From Okapia johnstoni (lineage: Eukaryota > Chordata > Mammalia > Artiodactyla > Giraffidae), in the NCBI GenBank assembly GCA_024291935.2, contig CM044320.1, positions 49,294,001-49,358,000 of the forward strand: a DNA stretch of 64,000 nucleotides, written 5' to 3'. The notes under the pieces were generated by a model that did no database searches, was not told the DNA's origin, and was given only the letters and a program-made list of their open reading frames with translations. Both the position numbers and the translations under genes were made by a program. This document shows positions 1-12,671 of this stretch, in pieces (within the stretch, counting starts at the first letter, position 1; each line of letters starts with the position of its first letter).

Positions 1-739
1 TCTGTGGGAGAAAAAATGTATCATTTTGTTATTGTTTATTAAAATATAATGAGTGTTTCTTTTTCACATCCAGACCTAGAATTTTGAGTACTATATAGAC
101 TTTAGATTTAAAAATCAACTGGGATACAAAGAGGGGTGGGCAGGGCCTAAAGAAAAATAAAGAGGCAGGGGAACTATTTTTATAATTTGTGATCTCAGTC
201 TCTCTGCCTCTCTCTCTTTTTCTTGGAAGGACAGGGTCACAGGTCAAGTTCCCCTGGAGAAAGACTGACATGGAGATGTGCTTGCATCCATCTACCAGGG
301 AGCATCCTCAGGTCAACACCTGGAAGAAAAGGGAAGGGAAGGAGGGAAAACTGCGCACAAGAAGGTGGCCTATGATGCTATCACAACAGCCATCTCAGTT
401 GACCCTATGGGGAGCTCTGGAGCCTGGATGGCCCTTTATAAGGGTCCTGAACTGAGGAACGAGGAAATGAGCCTTTACATCCATGTATCAAGCAGTCCCT
501 GATTGCAGGCTGCCCCCAGAAATGAAGTGGATCCATTCAAACAAAGGCAGTCAGGGATCGAGGAAGTTCAAGACTCTGGTGAAAGGAAGATGATGAACCT
601 GCCAGCACTCCAGGTTGCTGAAGGAGCATGTACTTCAGTCCCAAAAGCTGGAGGTGCACTGGCTGACTCACCACAGCATTCATTATAGGAGCTTTCTTGT
701 TTTGCTTCTTAATTATGAAATATTTCAGATATACGAATG

Positions 740-1720
740 GAGAACAAGATAACAAATAACATACATACCCATACTCCAGTTTACAAAACAGAACATTACA
801 AATTCAGCTAAATTATACCCAGTGCACCTTTACCTAATTTCATTTCCTTACCTCCCTGAAGTAACCCCCGATTTCTTTTTTAATATTTATTTATTTATTT
901 GGCTGTTCCAGGTCTTAATTGGGTTTTTTGTTGCAGCATGAGAGATCTAGCTCCCAGAACAGGCATTGAACCTGGGCCCCCTGCAATGGGAGCACAGTCT
1001 TAGCTACTGGACTGCCAGGAACGTGCCTATAACCCTCACTCTGAGCCTGATGTTTCTCTTTTTCAGGTAAGACAACCAATTGTTTTGTTGTGCCTGGAAA
1101 TGGAGGGTTTCCAGGATATAGAACTTTCAGTGGTAAAACAGTTCTAGGCAAACAGAGATGGGTGGTCACCCTGTCAGGTATATTTTATACTTTTACTACA
1201 TTTATATTGATTCACAAATAATATATTGTATTATAGTCTATGTTTAAACTTCATGCAAAGAGGATCCTTACGCATTATTATTCTACACGTTGCTTTTTTT
1301 TCCACTCAATATAACATTTGTGAGATTGAGTCATATAAGTAATTATATTGATATAATATTATATAATATATTAATATAATAAATATAATATAATAATTAA
1401 TATCAAGTTCACCCATGTCACAGCGCCAAAAGATTCCACCACTGGGATACAACCACAATTAATTTACTCATTATGCTGCTGATGAGGCATTTTGGTTGTT
1501 TCCAACTGTTCGTTTCAAACTGTACTGCCATTAGCACTGTTGTTTCTGTCCCCAGGCACATGTCTGAGAGTTTTCTGTGTAGGAGTAGATTTACTGGACT
1601 GTCTTGCACACCCATCTTCACTTTTACTAGATAATGGGAAAAGTGCCCTCCAACATGACTGGACTAATTTCCCCCTCAATTAAGCTGTGTTTGAGGATGG
1701 CTTTTGCCATGGCTTTTTTT
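740..1720 (-). repeat. Old L1 LINE fragment (antisense)
   Basis: The plus strand reads like the reverse complement of an L1 3' region: a CCACTCAATATAAC stretch, a match to the usual 'accacaatTAATTTACTCATT' type wording around 1450, and GGTTGTTTCCAACTG near 1496. It is diverged and interrupted by the SINE at 868-1024 and an AT-rich tract at 1335-1405. The subfamily cannot be named by eye. Confidence 0.5.
868..1024 (-). repeat. CHR-type (tRNA-Glu-derived) SINE
   Basis: Reads in reverse as a CHR/ART2-like ruminant SINE: a T-rich block with TATTTATTTATTTGGCTG, then 'GGTCTTA', then 'ATTGAACCTGGGCCCCCTGCA', then the end with 'GTCTTAGCTACTGGACTGCCAGG'-type sequence. Diverged, so older than the BOV-A2 copies. 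Boundaries are approximate. Confidence 0.65.
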
Positions 1721-2090
1721 TTCGCTTTGAAAAAAGTGAAATAGTCATTCGCATTTACCAAAGCTTGGTATTATCAGACTTTGAAAATGCTGAAATCTAA
1801 GGGATATTAAATTCTGGTTTCTGTTTTAAAGAAAAGTCTGTTTGTACTGTTCCCTATCTGTTAGTACTGTTAAAATGTAAATATTCATCAGATTTTGATT
1901 CTGATAATGATTTTGTTCTCATTGTGGACTCCAAGTGTAATGACTTTTTGAATACACAGAAACCATCATGTACTTGTCACAGAGCAATCACTCAGTATAT
2001 GCTTCTTGACTTAATGAATGATCAAATCCATCAAGTGTTCTATTTCTTGAAAATGTTTTCTTTCTTAAATATTTATGGAGGACTGAATAG

Positions 2091-2132
2091 TCATTCATTC
2101 ATTCATTCGTTATTATTCATTCATTCATTCAT
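2091..2132 (+). repeat. (ATTC)n microsatellite
   Basis: About nine ATTC units interrupted by GTTATT in the middle. Tetranucleotide tract in intergenic DNA, likely length-variable. Confidence 0.85.
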
Positions 2133-2784
2133 TATCAGGTACCTGTCATGTTTCAGGCACTCTTCCAAGGGTGCGAATATAGCAGTGAAATGGACAAAAT
2201 CCCTGCCCTAGTGAGGCTCACATTCTTGTCTTAGGTACTTGCTCCAGACTACAGGAGACAAAGGCACAGCAGATCAGTGAGGCATGAAGTGCTCAGAGAA
2301 GGCCACATGAGGGAGATTAGGCCAGGCTAGCCTTGACGATGGTGCACCTCAGGTATTCAGACAGAAGATGCGAGGGCAATTAGATGGAAGAGAAAGGCAT
2401 GTTTGTGTAGCAATGAAAAAGGAGTGTTCAGGTGAGTAGAAGGATTTAACGTTGGAACCAGAGAATAGGCCCAACAAAGGACCTTGGAAGGAAGCTCAGA
2501 AATTCACATTTTCAGAGTAAAACACACTAAAGGTTTTGTAACAAGGAAGCAACATGATAAAAGATCTGTTCAAGGAAGAGAGATCTGGTTGTCATCTGCA
2601 AAACTTTTTTAGTGTGAAAAGTCTGGAGCCTGGGGGTTGTACAGAGGCTGCTGCAAAAACCCAGAAACCTGGGAGTCTCCTAGACTACCCACTTCCTCCT
2701 TCCATCACACACACCCACATGCCTGCATCCAGGGTTCCAGTGAGTGGCCAAGTTGCATCAATCTTTTCTCTGTAGTGGCTCCAG

Positions 2785-3400
2785 GAGTCACAATGTTGGT
2801 GAATGGTTTTCCTAAAAGGCAAACTGATCATGTCACTTCTCTGTTTCATGTCCATCAACTGCCTCCATGAGCCTCACAATGAAACCCAAATTCCAAAACA
2901 TGGTTCACAGCCTTCACGTGGCTTGGCTTTGCCCGCCTGTTCCCACACCTTCAGAGCCCTAAATTCCAAACTGTGAATGATGTTTCACATTTCCATACCT
3001 CAGCATCCTGCCACTTCTTCTACTCAAAACATGTTTCCCTGAAAGTCTGGGAACTCCTGTGCTTCTCTCAAGGTCCAGCCACTGCATTAGCTCTTAGAGT
3101 AGCCTTCTCCGGACACTTGGAAAGCTCACCACTCATTCCCAATGAATACCTTCATACTCGCATCACATCGTGTCTGCAGGTCTGCTCACCAATTTGTCTT
3201 CCTGCTAAAGAGAGAGCTTTTTGACAGCACAATCTGTATTAAACCATGGGCATAAACAGTACTTCCCTTAGGATCAAGTCGTATCTATTTTATTCACCAT
3301 TACTCAAAGCTGAGCACATATGGACAATTACTAAATCTTGCTGAAATCGTGGAAGCTAGAAAGTACTTAATAAATGTTGAATGAGTGAATGAATGGGTTT
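2785..3400 (+). repeat. L2 LINE 3' portion
   Basis: Contains the wording of an ancient L2 3' end: an ATCATGTCACTTCTCTG block, a CAGCCTTCACGTGGC block, and at the terminus AATAAATGTTGAATGAGTGAATGAATGG. Highly diverged. It ends near 3400 with the characteristic GAATGAATG tail. Confidence 0.6.
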
Positions 3401-4449
3401 CAAGTGTAAGGTCATGGCAGGGGGGTTGAGGTTGAACTAAATTTTCTAACCATCTATGGATTCATATTTTTTTGACTCACTGCCTGTTGATTAAAATTTG
3501 TACAGCTAACCACCTGTAGGAACCCAGTTTATATAATATTTAGTGTCCCCTATGTGATGTGCCTAATGTTGTATGGCTCACAGCCAGATCTTTAGTTGGG
3601 GTATCTGTGTTGTTGAAGATAATATACTTATATTAAATAACAAGTACCTTCAGTTTGTGATTAAAGAAATCAAAGTATCAAGGGGCTTAATCACTAACTC
3701 AGTCTCTCCCCACAAAAGATGCAAAATCTCCTAGTTTATTGCCTTCACCCAGAGACATTTTCCTTCTTAGTGGACATATCTCTTTTGTGTACATTCCATC
3801 AATATCATTTGCAGGCAAGGTCAAGCCATTTAACTTCGAATAAAGCCAGCTTGAGCATATAACCTTGAGATGTAAAACCACAAAATGAGTACAAAGTGAA
3901 CACTCATTGAGTGTACTTTCTGGAAACCACGGATCTCCTTCAGATCACAGGTCATTACGTGGGCTGTTCTCCTGCACCTTCAAAAGGGAATGAGGGTGTT
4001 AGAAGAGCCCAACAAATGGTTCATATTGGCCTGCTCTACAGCCCTGACTCAGAGCCCAGCTCATGGTAGGTCCTCACCTGAATGAATGAATGAATGTTCA
4101 TTCCTATTTTTTGTTGTTATGCTCTCATATATGGCTGCTTTTGACAATCATTGTATCTGTAAGATTCATTATGTTGTGTGTAGCAGTAGTTATTCTTGTT
4201 GTACTATGTGATTTTAAGAAAACACCACAGTTTATTAATCCACTTGTTAAAAAGTTATCCGTCCCTCCTCCATTGAATTTCTTTCCACTTTTGTGAAAAA
4301 TTTACGGAGTGTATTTGCGTGGATCTATTTCTAAATTCTGTTCTATTTCATTGATCTACCATTACTACACTTTTTAAAATTCATATTTTCCACAAATATT
4401 TATTGAGCATCTGTTAGGTACTAAGTACTCTGTTAGGTACTGCAAAGAG

Positions 4450-5560
4450 TGAAGACATTTTTTTTCTTTTTTTAAATTCCATATATGAGATCAGATGGCA
4501 CTTGCCTGCCTTCTTTCACTTATCATGATGTCCTCAAGGTCCATCCATGTTGTTGCAAATGGCAAGATTTCCATCCATTTGATGGCTGAATAATTCCAGC
4601 TATACATATTAGATAAATATAATTATATATATACATATATATGCACACACACATATGGCACTTTCTTTATACATTCATCCATTGATGGGTACTTAGGTTG
4701 CTTTCATATATTGGCTATTATAGATAATGCAGCCATGAGAATTGGGTGCACATATAGTTTCAAATCAGTGCTTTCATTTTCTTCAGTTATATACCCAGAA
4801 ACAGAACTGTTGGATCCTATGGCAACTCTCAGAGAAGGCAATGGCAACCCACTCCAGTGTTCTTGCCTGGAGAATCCCAGGGACGGCGGAGCCTGGTGGG
4901 CTGCCGTCTATGGGATCGCACAGAGTCGGACACGACTGAAGCGACTTAGCAGCAGCAGCAGCATGGTAACTATTTGCAATTTTTCGAGCAACTTCTGAAC
5001 TGTTTTCCATAGTGGCTACACCAGTTTACATCCCCACCAACCACGTACAAGGGTTCCCTTTTCTCCACTTCCTGGCCAACAGTCATTTCCTGTCTTTTTG
5101 ATAAAAGCCATTCTAACAGGTATGAGGTGATGCCTCGTGATCTTGATTTGCATTTCGCTGATGATTAGTGACGTTGAGCATCTTCTCATGTGTCTGCTGG
5201 CTATCTGCATGTTGGATTGTTTGGTTTTTCGTTGCTGAGTTGTATGAGTTCTTCATATATTTTGACTGTTAACCCTTTATCAAATACATGATTTGCAAAT
5301 ATTACCTCCTATTCAATAGACTGCCTTTTCATTTTAATGACTTCCTTTGCTATGCAGTTTTCAGTTTGATGTTGTCCCACTTGTTTATTTTTGCTTTTGT
5401 TGCTTTTAATTTCCTAGTTTTTGTTATCAGTATCAAAGATGGCAACTATACAAAAATTAGCAGAAAAAAAAGCAACTCTCTATTATGTTTGTAACTTTCA
5501 TTGTTGAGAATTATTTCATTTTGTATCTTGATTTTGTTTGAAGAGAGTCCAAGCATTTCC
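4450..5560 (-). repeat. L1 LINE 3' region (antisense) split by a SINE
   Basis: The plus strand gives the reverse complement of an L1 ORF2/3' region: CCATCCATTTGATGGCTGAAT, later GGTATGAGGTGATG and TTGATTTGCATTTCGCTGATG. The BOV-A copy at 4831-4964 interrupts it, so the L1 is older. Coding capacity is lost. Confidence 0.7.
4831..4964 (+). repeat. BOV-A SINE monomer
   Basis: One BOV-A unit: GAGAAGGCAATGGCAACCCA start, central GAGCCTGGTGGGCTGCCGTC, then AGAGTCGGACACGACTGAAG and a CAG-repeat tail. It is inserted in the antisense L1. Confidence 0.9.
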
Positions 5561-6210
5561 TTCCTCTCTCTGACATCTTTATAGCTATAAATTAATTACC
5601 TTATCTCTAACTTTTCCTTTGGTAATTTTCCTTTTGCTTCCTGAACGAAGACCAAATTCCTGAGCCAGGCCTTCAGACTCTATGTAGTGTGGACCCTTTT
5701 TCTGCTGTTCCTCTGCAAGCACCTTACACTGCAGCCCAAGGGGACCCTCTGCTATTTTCACACATTTCAGAATTTGCTACTTTTGCTCACACAGATGCCT
5801 CCAGCTGGAACACTCTTTTTTGCTGGCTGCCGCATGGGTGGCAGGATTCAGAGCTTCAGCTATGGCATAAGACAGGCTCCACCACTTACTGCTGTATGGC
5901 TCTGAATGAGGTGCTTGTGCTGGTGGTTCACCTGTTTGCTCTCAGACCCGCCTCTTCCCTTTCCCCTTCTGGCTGAGTTCCCCAGACTCTGGGGTGAGCC
6001 AACGGAAAGCAGCAGTGGTGGGTCACCAGAGGACAGGGGGAGGTGGAGTCAGAACATTCTTCCTCCTCTCGGGCAGCATCTCTGGTGGCAGCTGCCTCTC
6101 CTCCTTGGCTTTAGCTCCCGCCAGACAGGCCTGCTGTGGTTTCAGCTTCCTGAGGTGGAAAGAGAGGCAAGGAGTCCCAAGGATCTTTGCTGAGCCCCAT
6201 ATCCTGTTAT

Positions 6211-6474
6211 CGGAGAAGGCAATGGCACCCCACTCCAGTACTCTTGCCTGGAAAATCCCATGGATGGAGGAGCCTGGTAGGCTGCCGTCCATGAGGTCGC
6301 AAAGAGTCGGACACGACTGAGCGACTTCACTTTCACTTTTCACTTTCATGCATTGGAGAAGGAAATGGCGACCCACTCCAGTGTTCTTGCCTGGAGAATC
6401 CCAGGGATGGCGGAGCCTGCTGGGCTGCCATCTATGGGGTCGCACAGAGTTGGACATGACTGAGGTGACTTAGC
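6211..6474 (+). repeat. BOV-A2 dimeric SINE with 13-bp TSD
   Basis: Two BOV-A monomers in tandem, joined by CACTTTCACTTTTCACTTTC. The flanks carry an exact target-site duplication CATATCCTGTTAT at 6198-6210 and 6474-6486. The exact TSD and low divergence indicate a fairly recent insertion. Confidence 0.95.
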
Positions 6475-7305
6475 ATATCCTGTTATTCCCAAAGCAGTAA
6501 GACATGCCCTCTGCAGTTCTCATTTATGTGAGCTGATACACTCTCTTTTAAAACTTAAGCCATTTTGGCTTGAGGTTTTCCACTATTTTAGCAAGAAATA
6601 GTCTTTATTAATTTAATCTCTCAATTAATTTACTTTCTCACTCATAGAGCAGGTAAAGGAAACACCATTCTTAAATCACTATAATGCAGGGTAGAAACTG
6701 CCATTTGATGTAAAAGACAGAAGAGAGAGGGTGATTCCCATCAGGACCTGTGGGGGTACAGCCAGGATATTTTGCCTTTACTCAGATCGGAACAGAAGCC
6801 CAGGAAGGTTTTTGAGCAATTGTGTGTCAGGATTCAAGTGGTGCTATAGGCAGATGACTATAGGCTCAGTGTGGATCTACAGGACCTCTGCACAACTCCA
6901 GGGGGTGCCATTGACCTAGAACACATCATGAATGGTGCTCCTAGAGCTGTACAATGTGCAGCCTTGAGCCAGGCAGAGAGGCTGAAAGTGTAATCAGAGT
7001 TATTGGGAGGCCATTGTCTGCCAGGAGAGGTGAGAAAGCTGTGAACTTGGGCAGCAGCACAGGCAGGGGGATGGATTTGAGACACATTCTGAAATTATTT
7101 GAAAGTTTCGATATGAGAAGAGGAAGGGATATCAACAGAAACATGGGAGTTGGAGGAAGAGTAGATTTGGTAGAAGACAGAAATTTTCTTTTGAGGTAAG
7201 AGATTTTGAGGTAGTAATGGGAGAAGGCTGATGACTACTGATAGTGGAAGTGGGACTCAGGGGAACTGAGCTGAAAAATAAAGACCTGAAGTCATTCACA
7301 CAGAA

Positions 7306-7328
7306 ATGGAAGGAAGGAAGGAAGGAAA
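7306..7328 (+). repeat. (GGAA)n microsatellite
   Basis: Five GGAA units in intergenic DNA. Short simple tract. Confidence 0.8.
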
Positions 7329-8054
7329 TAATTTTTACTAGAAAAGGGCCAAGGAATGGTCCTTAGGGAGCAGCTACATGGAAAGGGCAGCACAGGAGCA
7401 CAAGTCAGAACACAAGAGTGAAGGATCAGAGAACCGTGAGAAAAATCAGTTGCATCAGGAAGATCAAAGGAGGAGTTTCAAAAAGCAGAGGCCGGCCACT
7501 TCCACACCCCTTTCCCCTGACACGGTAAGTGCTGAAGTGTTGCAAGGATGGAGCTTCCATTAGCCTGGGTTCCCAAGCATCTACGATGAGCAGGGCCCTC
7601 AATGGCCCTGATGGACATCCAGCATGACTGAGAAGTAATCTTTTGTTGCTACAAGCCATGAAGAGTGCTTTTCCACAGCAAAGCCTAGCCCATACTGACC
7701 ACGTGGTGGCCACTTGGGGATGAGGGAGAAAAAGATGAAAGTGTGGTCAGACTTGAGCCTGTCTGTAGGATTAGCGGGGAAATGCTGGGGAAACGAGAGA
7801 AACTGGATGTAAGAGAGGGCACACTTGGCTAGCCTTGGCTCTGAGGGAGGCCAAGGGCTGTGTGACTCCTGTGCACACCAGCACACCACAGGTCTGACAC
7901 ATGAACATGTGGCCAAGACCCCTAACTAAGATACTCCTGTGACAGTTTGTGACCAGCCCATGCTTCTCTGTCCAGTGAACCACTTCTGGAGAAAGCTGAA
8001 CAGTTGAAAACCAAGTATTTGACTGAGATGATGTGTCAGGCCTCAACATAGAGG

Positions 8055-8205
8055 AATGGAAGAAATATCTGAGTACCTCAGTTTTCTCATCTATAAAGTA
8101 GGGATAGTCATAGAATCTATCTTATAGAGTTGTAAACATTAAATAAGTTACTACATGGAAAGCATTTAGAACAATATCTGGCACAAAGTGAGTTCTGTAT
8201 AAGTG
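8055..8205 (+). repeat. MIR SINE fragment
   Basis: Carries the MIR core wording CCTCAGTTTTCTCATCTATAA followed by a GTAAACATTAAATAAGTTA block and ACAATATCTGGCACAAAGT. Ancient mammalian SINE, diverged. Confidence 0.65.
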
Positions 8206-8929
8206 TGACTTCAGAACCTCTTTAGGTTTTAGGATAAAGCTCTAAATATGGTGGTGAAATCTACTAATAGCTTCTTTTTTTTCCTCCTGTAATCACTTAA
8301 ACAACAAGGAAGAATTGTAAGGAACAGCAAAGTTCTGCTCTCCAAGGAGGTAAATATACAGCAGTGAATATATTTGGCATCTCTACTAGCTTCAAAACTA
8401 GTGTTATTAAATAAAAATCAATCTTAATTTATCTTATACAGCTGTGCCATTTCATCTAACAGGAACTTCTTAGGGAAAACAATCAAAGACTTGGCGCAGG
8501 TAAAAGCCCTTGAACACTTTCAAGGAGTCACTGAAAGTCATTTGGGGACAGAATTTCAGGGACAGAAATATTCTGGCTGATAAAATACATTCTGGGCATC
8601 TCAGACGGTGTCTATAAAACACCAAAACCTCCAAAAGAAAAAGTCAACCAATCTTGGTTGTTTTTACATGATTCCCAAGAACTGGTTTGCCTGGTTTTTT
8701 TTTTTTAAACAAACTGATTAAATCAATTGCTTGTTTTGATGCTGTAGTGTAAGAGTTGGAGTGTCTTCTCTAGAAATTGGGAAACAAGGGTCTAGAACAT
8801 TCTCTCTCCCTCTCAGGAAAGGGCTTTGGAAGACCCCACAGTGGGCTGGACACACACCAGTTTTTCCGAATTGGCCCACTGTTCAAATCAGGGGTAAAAT
8901 AAATCTTGCTGATTTGGACATTACTTAAC

Positions 8930-9128
8930 ATTCAGAGAGTAAAGCGTTTGCCTACAATGCGGGAGACCTGGGTTCAAGCCCTGGGCTGGGAAGATCCCCT
9001 GGAGAAGAGAATGGCAACCCACTCCAGTATTCTTGCCTGGAGAATCCCATGGATGGAGGAGCCTGGTGGGCTACAGTCCATGGGGTCACAAAGAGTCGGA
9101 CACAACTGAGCGACTTCACTTTCACTTA
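8930..9128 (+). repeat. Bov-tA SINE
   Basis: A tRNA-derived head (AAAGCGTTTGCCTACAATGC, then GACCTGGGTTCAAG) is followed by the BOV-A body and an ACTGAGCGACTTCACTTTCA end. The head's first bases are degraded and no clear TSD was found. Confidence 0.88.
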
Positions 9129-9249
9129 CACTCATCCTCAGAAACATACATATATTTGTACATTTCTAGCCATCAGGTGTGGATTTAGATTTGGGAGGTC
9201 TACATCTACCATCATATTGGACTCAATGACCTTGAAAGAAAAGGTCAAT

Positions 9250-10300
9250 GCTAGAAATTGAAGGTTCCCTGATGCAAAGACACCTCCCTTGGGACCTCAG
9301 ACCAAATCCAACCTAGCTCTGGGCTTGTTTACCAAGAGGACTGGACAAATCAGTCATGCCCAGCCTCTTAGGGAAAACTGGCTCTAAGACAAGTGAACCA
9401 AGCTGTCATTACATCAAGGTAGCCATGCTCTAGACCACGTGACCTATCTGTTCACCAGGTTGGTTGATCAAGGGGGATGGGTATATGGAGGGCAGTAAGT
9501 TCATTGGTTGACCTGTGCAGTGGTCTGGAGCAAAAAATCTGCACAAAAACAATGGTAATTAACTAAGCCAATCAGATTCTCACTTGAGACTCTGAACTGG
9601 TAAATGGTATCAGGCAGTTGTTTGGTTGGCTGGATAATTTTGGAGAAGATGCAAGAAAACACCCAAAGGGGTGCAGAAACCTGGAGGCTGGCTAGCATAT
9701 GTTTCTGGCAGAGCACCAGAGTGAAGAGGGGAAACTCAGGCTGCAGAAGTGAGATGAGGTTACCTACCTCTAGAGATCCTTGTGCTTCTGGGCGACTCCA
9801 GTTTCAATTTCTGTGAGGCTCACTACACAGATACTTCTGGGTTGCTAACAGGTTCCTATTGTCCTCTAGATTCTGTGTATCCATAAAGCCCAGTACTAAA
9901 GAAAACCAAAGTGAATCTGTTTCTTGCAGACAAAAGTGCTGACCTAACACATCAGGTCTTCTTGGGACACCTATGGGTCCCTTTGGGCTGCAGGACAGCC
10001 AAGAAGATGCCGCAGAAGACCAGAAGGTGCTGTTCTGTGAGTCATAGCCATCCACTTTCAGGACAAGTTTCCTGTCATCGCAGGGGGAGTGGGAGGAAGT
10101 ACGAGATGTCAATCGCTGAGAGCGTCTGCTCGAAGCTATGTTCCTCCGACATAATTGAGGTGGCTGGAGAGAGACCAGCCTTCCTATAGGCAGCTAGTTT
10201 GAGATCCTGCCTCTGTCTGTGGCAGGGCGACTTGTTAAGGTGAAGGTGGAATCTCTGGAGGGGGAATGGTGGGAATCAATCCCCACTGTCACAGGAAACA
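9250..10300. other. Unassigned moderate-GC stretch
   Basis: About 1 kb with fewer recognisable repeats and higher GC than its surroundings. It contains overlapping short open frames on both strands (for example 9911-10189 plus and 9804-10112 minus), none resembling a protein I know and none with a convincing start or splice context. It could be an old LTR or a decayed pseudogene. I could not name it. Confidence 0.3.
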
Positions 10301-10629
10301 TACTATGGAGTTAGAAGAGCATCTTTGTATTAGAGATGTGAGCTTCTTAATTTCTAAAGGCTTATGCAGAGAAAGCTCAGATTTCTGTTTTCAATCCCTT
10401 GTTTAAGATTTGATCCTCTCTGCTCCATTTTCTGAGTAACAGTTGGTGATGAATGACTTTTTCTTGAGGCTCAGATACAAATAACAGGCTTTTTTTATTT
10501 TTTTCTATAGGCTCCTGATCTGAAGCAATATGAGAAAAGACAGGCTATTCTCACCAAAGTATCTTACCCCAGAAAGAACTGAGTGGGCTACAGTCAAAAA
10601 GATCATACTTTGCTGTTGTTAATCACCTG

Positions 10630-10760
10630 AACAAAGACTGTCACATCCTGGAGAGCAGGGACTATTCTTACCATGGTATCCCTAGCACTAAGCTTGGTGG
10701 TTGTCATGAAGGAGGCACTCAGAACTGTTTGCTAAATGAGCAAATTAATGACATTTCACT
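10630..10760 (+). repeat. L2 LINE 3' end fragment
   Basis: Has CTGGAGAGCAGGGACTATTC followed by CCTAGCACTAAGC and a TTTGCTAAATGAGCAAAT end, matching the order seen in L2 termini. Ancient and diverged. Confidence 0.5.
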
Positions 10761-11036
10761 GCCTTGTGGTCCAGTAGATTGCTCTGGAACCAATCATCCA
10801 TACAGGTAATACAAGGAGTCTGCTGGGCTGGACTCAGGGCATTTATGATATATTGAAGGGACCAGCAATCGGGTGACTCACATAGCCCCCTGGGACCACT
10901 GCCTCGAAGTCACTCTGTTGCTCCCAGGTGGTGTGAATTCGGTAGCTAATGGGCTCTACTCACAAACTCCCTGGGGCCTGAGTTTCCTCATCTGTTCAGT
11001 GTGAGGACAGAATTAGGTAGTAGTAGGAGTCTTGCT

Positions 11037-11313
11037 CAGAGAAGGCAATGGCAGCCCACTCCAGTACTCTTGCCTGGAAAATCCCATAGACGGAGGAGCC
11101 TGGTAGGCTGCAGTCCATGGGGTTGCAAAGAGTCAAACATGACTGAGCGACTTCACCTTCACTTTTCACTTTCATGCATTGGAGAAGGAAATGGCAACCC
11201 TCCAGTGTTCTTGCCTGGAGAATCCCAGGGACGAGGGAGCCTGGTGGGCTGCCGTCTATGGGGTCACACAGAGTCGGACACGACTGAAGTGACTTAGCAG
11301 CAGCAGCAGCAGC
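11037..11313 (+). repeat. BOV-A2 dimeric SINE
   Basis: Two BOV-A units plus a CAG tail. Flanks share a 12-bp near-identical duplication, AGGAGTCTTGCT at 11025-11036 and AGGACTCTTGCT at 11314-11325 (11 of 12 identical). Confidence 0.93.
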
Positions 11314-11469
11314 AGGACTCTTGCTAACCTCAGTCTATATATGATGCTCTGAGTAAATTCTCACAACCCCGAAAATAAATGTTTTAAAACAAAAACCGGT
11401 ATAGACAGTTGAGAAGTTTCTAACATTTTTCTTCTATAAAAATGCAGCATTCTCTGGAGCTAATGTAAC

Positions 11470-12340
11470 TTATATGCTGAGCACATCATGAGAAACGCTG
11501 GGCTGGATGAAGCATGAGCTGGAATCAAGACTGCCGGGAGAAATATCAATAACCTCAGATATGCAGATGACACCACCTTCATGGCAGAAACTGAAGAACC
11601 ACTAAAGAGCTTCTTGATGAAAGTGAAAGAGGAGAGTGAAAAAGTTGGCTTAAAACTCAACATTCAGAAAACAAAGATCATGGCATCCGGTCCCATCACT
11701 GCATGGCAAATAGATGGGGAAACAGTGGGAAAAGTGGCTGATTATTTTTCTGGGCTCCAAAATCACTGCAGATGGTGATTGTAGCCATGAAATTTAAAAA
11801 ATGCTTACTCTTAGGAAGAACAGTTATGACCAACCTTGACAGCATATTAAAAAGCAGAGACATTACTTTGCCAACAAAGGTCCGTCTCATCAAGGCAATG
11901 GTTTTTCCAGCAATCATGTATGGATGTGAGAGTTGGACTATAAAGAAAGCTGAGCACCAAAGAATTGATGCTTTTGAACTGTGGTGTTGGAGAAGACTCT
12001 TGAGAGTCTCTTGGATTGCAAGGAGATCCAACCAGTCCATCCTAAAGGAGATCAGTCCTGGGTCTTCATTGGAAGGACTGATGCTGAAGCTGAAACTTTA
12101 ATACTTTGGCCACCTGATGCAAAGAGCTGACTCATTTGAAAAGATCCTGATGCTGGGAAAGAGTGAAGGCACGAGGAGAAGGGGACGACAGAGGATGAGA
12201 TGGTTGGATGGCATCACCAACTCAATGGAGATGAGTTTGAGTAAACTCTGGGAGTTGGTGATGGACAGGGAGGCCTGGCGTGCTGTGGTCCATGGGGTCA
12301 TGAAGAGTCGGACATGGCTGAGCGATTGAACTGAACTGAA
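11470..12340 (+). mobile_element. 5'-truncated BovB LINE
   Basis: The 3' part of a BovB (RTE-clade) element. It begins inside the reverse-transcriptase domain and ends with the GACTGAGCGACTGAACTGAA-type terminus. Translated pieces show the end of the RT domain (11581-11778 and 11772-12101 in different frames), so at least one frameshift has broken it. AATGTAAC occurs at 11462-11469 and 12339-12346 and is the likely target-site duplication. A fossil, not a host gene. Confidence 0.9.
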
Positions 12341-12399
12341 TGTAACAGAAAAAATCCATAACTTCAAGGCCTGATTACTGCCCTTCCCCCTTCTCCTCT

Positions 12400-12671
12400 G
12401 GCAAAGGCAATGGCACCCCACTCCAGTACTCTTGCCTGGAAAATCCCAGCAACGGGGGAGCCTGGTAGGCTGCAGTCCATGGGGTCGCTAAGAGTCGGAT
12501 ACAACTAAGCGACTTCACTTTCACTTTTCACTTTCATGTATTGGAGAAGGCAATGGCAACCCACTCCAGTGTTCTTGCCTGGAGAATCCCAGAGACAGGG
12601 GAGCCTGGTGGGCTGCCGTCTACGGGGTCACACAGAGTCGAACACAACTGAAGCGACAGCAGCAGCAGCAG
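12400..12671 (+). repeat. BOV-A2 dimeric SINE with TSD
   Basis: Two BOV-A units with the CACTTTCACTTTTCACTTTC linker and a short CAG tail. CCCTTCTCCTCT flanks it at 12388-12399 and 12672-12683. It lies just beyond the BovB fragment. Confidence 0.93.

Noticed and set aside
5687..6193. Overlapping plus-strand frames near 5.7-6.2 kb as coding
   Set aside because: Multiple frames open at once over old-repeat-like sequence, with no family resemblance.
8930..9128. tRNA-like heads of Bov-tA SINEs as tRNA genes
   Set aside because: They lack a full cloverleaf and occur with a SINE body and repeat tail.
9804..10189. Overlapping open frames of about 90-100 residues as a novel gene
   Set aside because: No recognised domain, no splice or promoter context, and opposing frames of similar length suggest chance.
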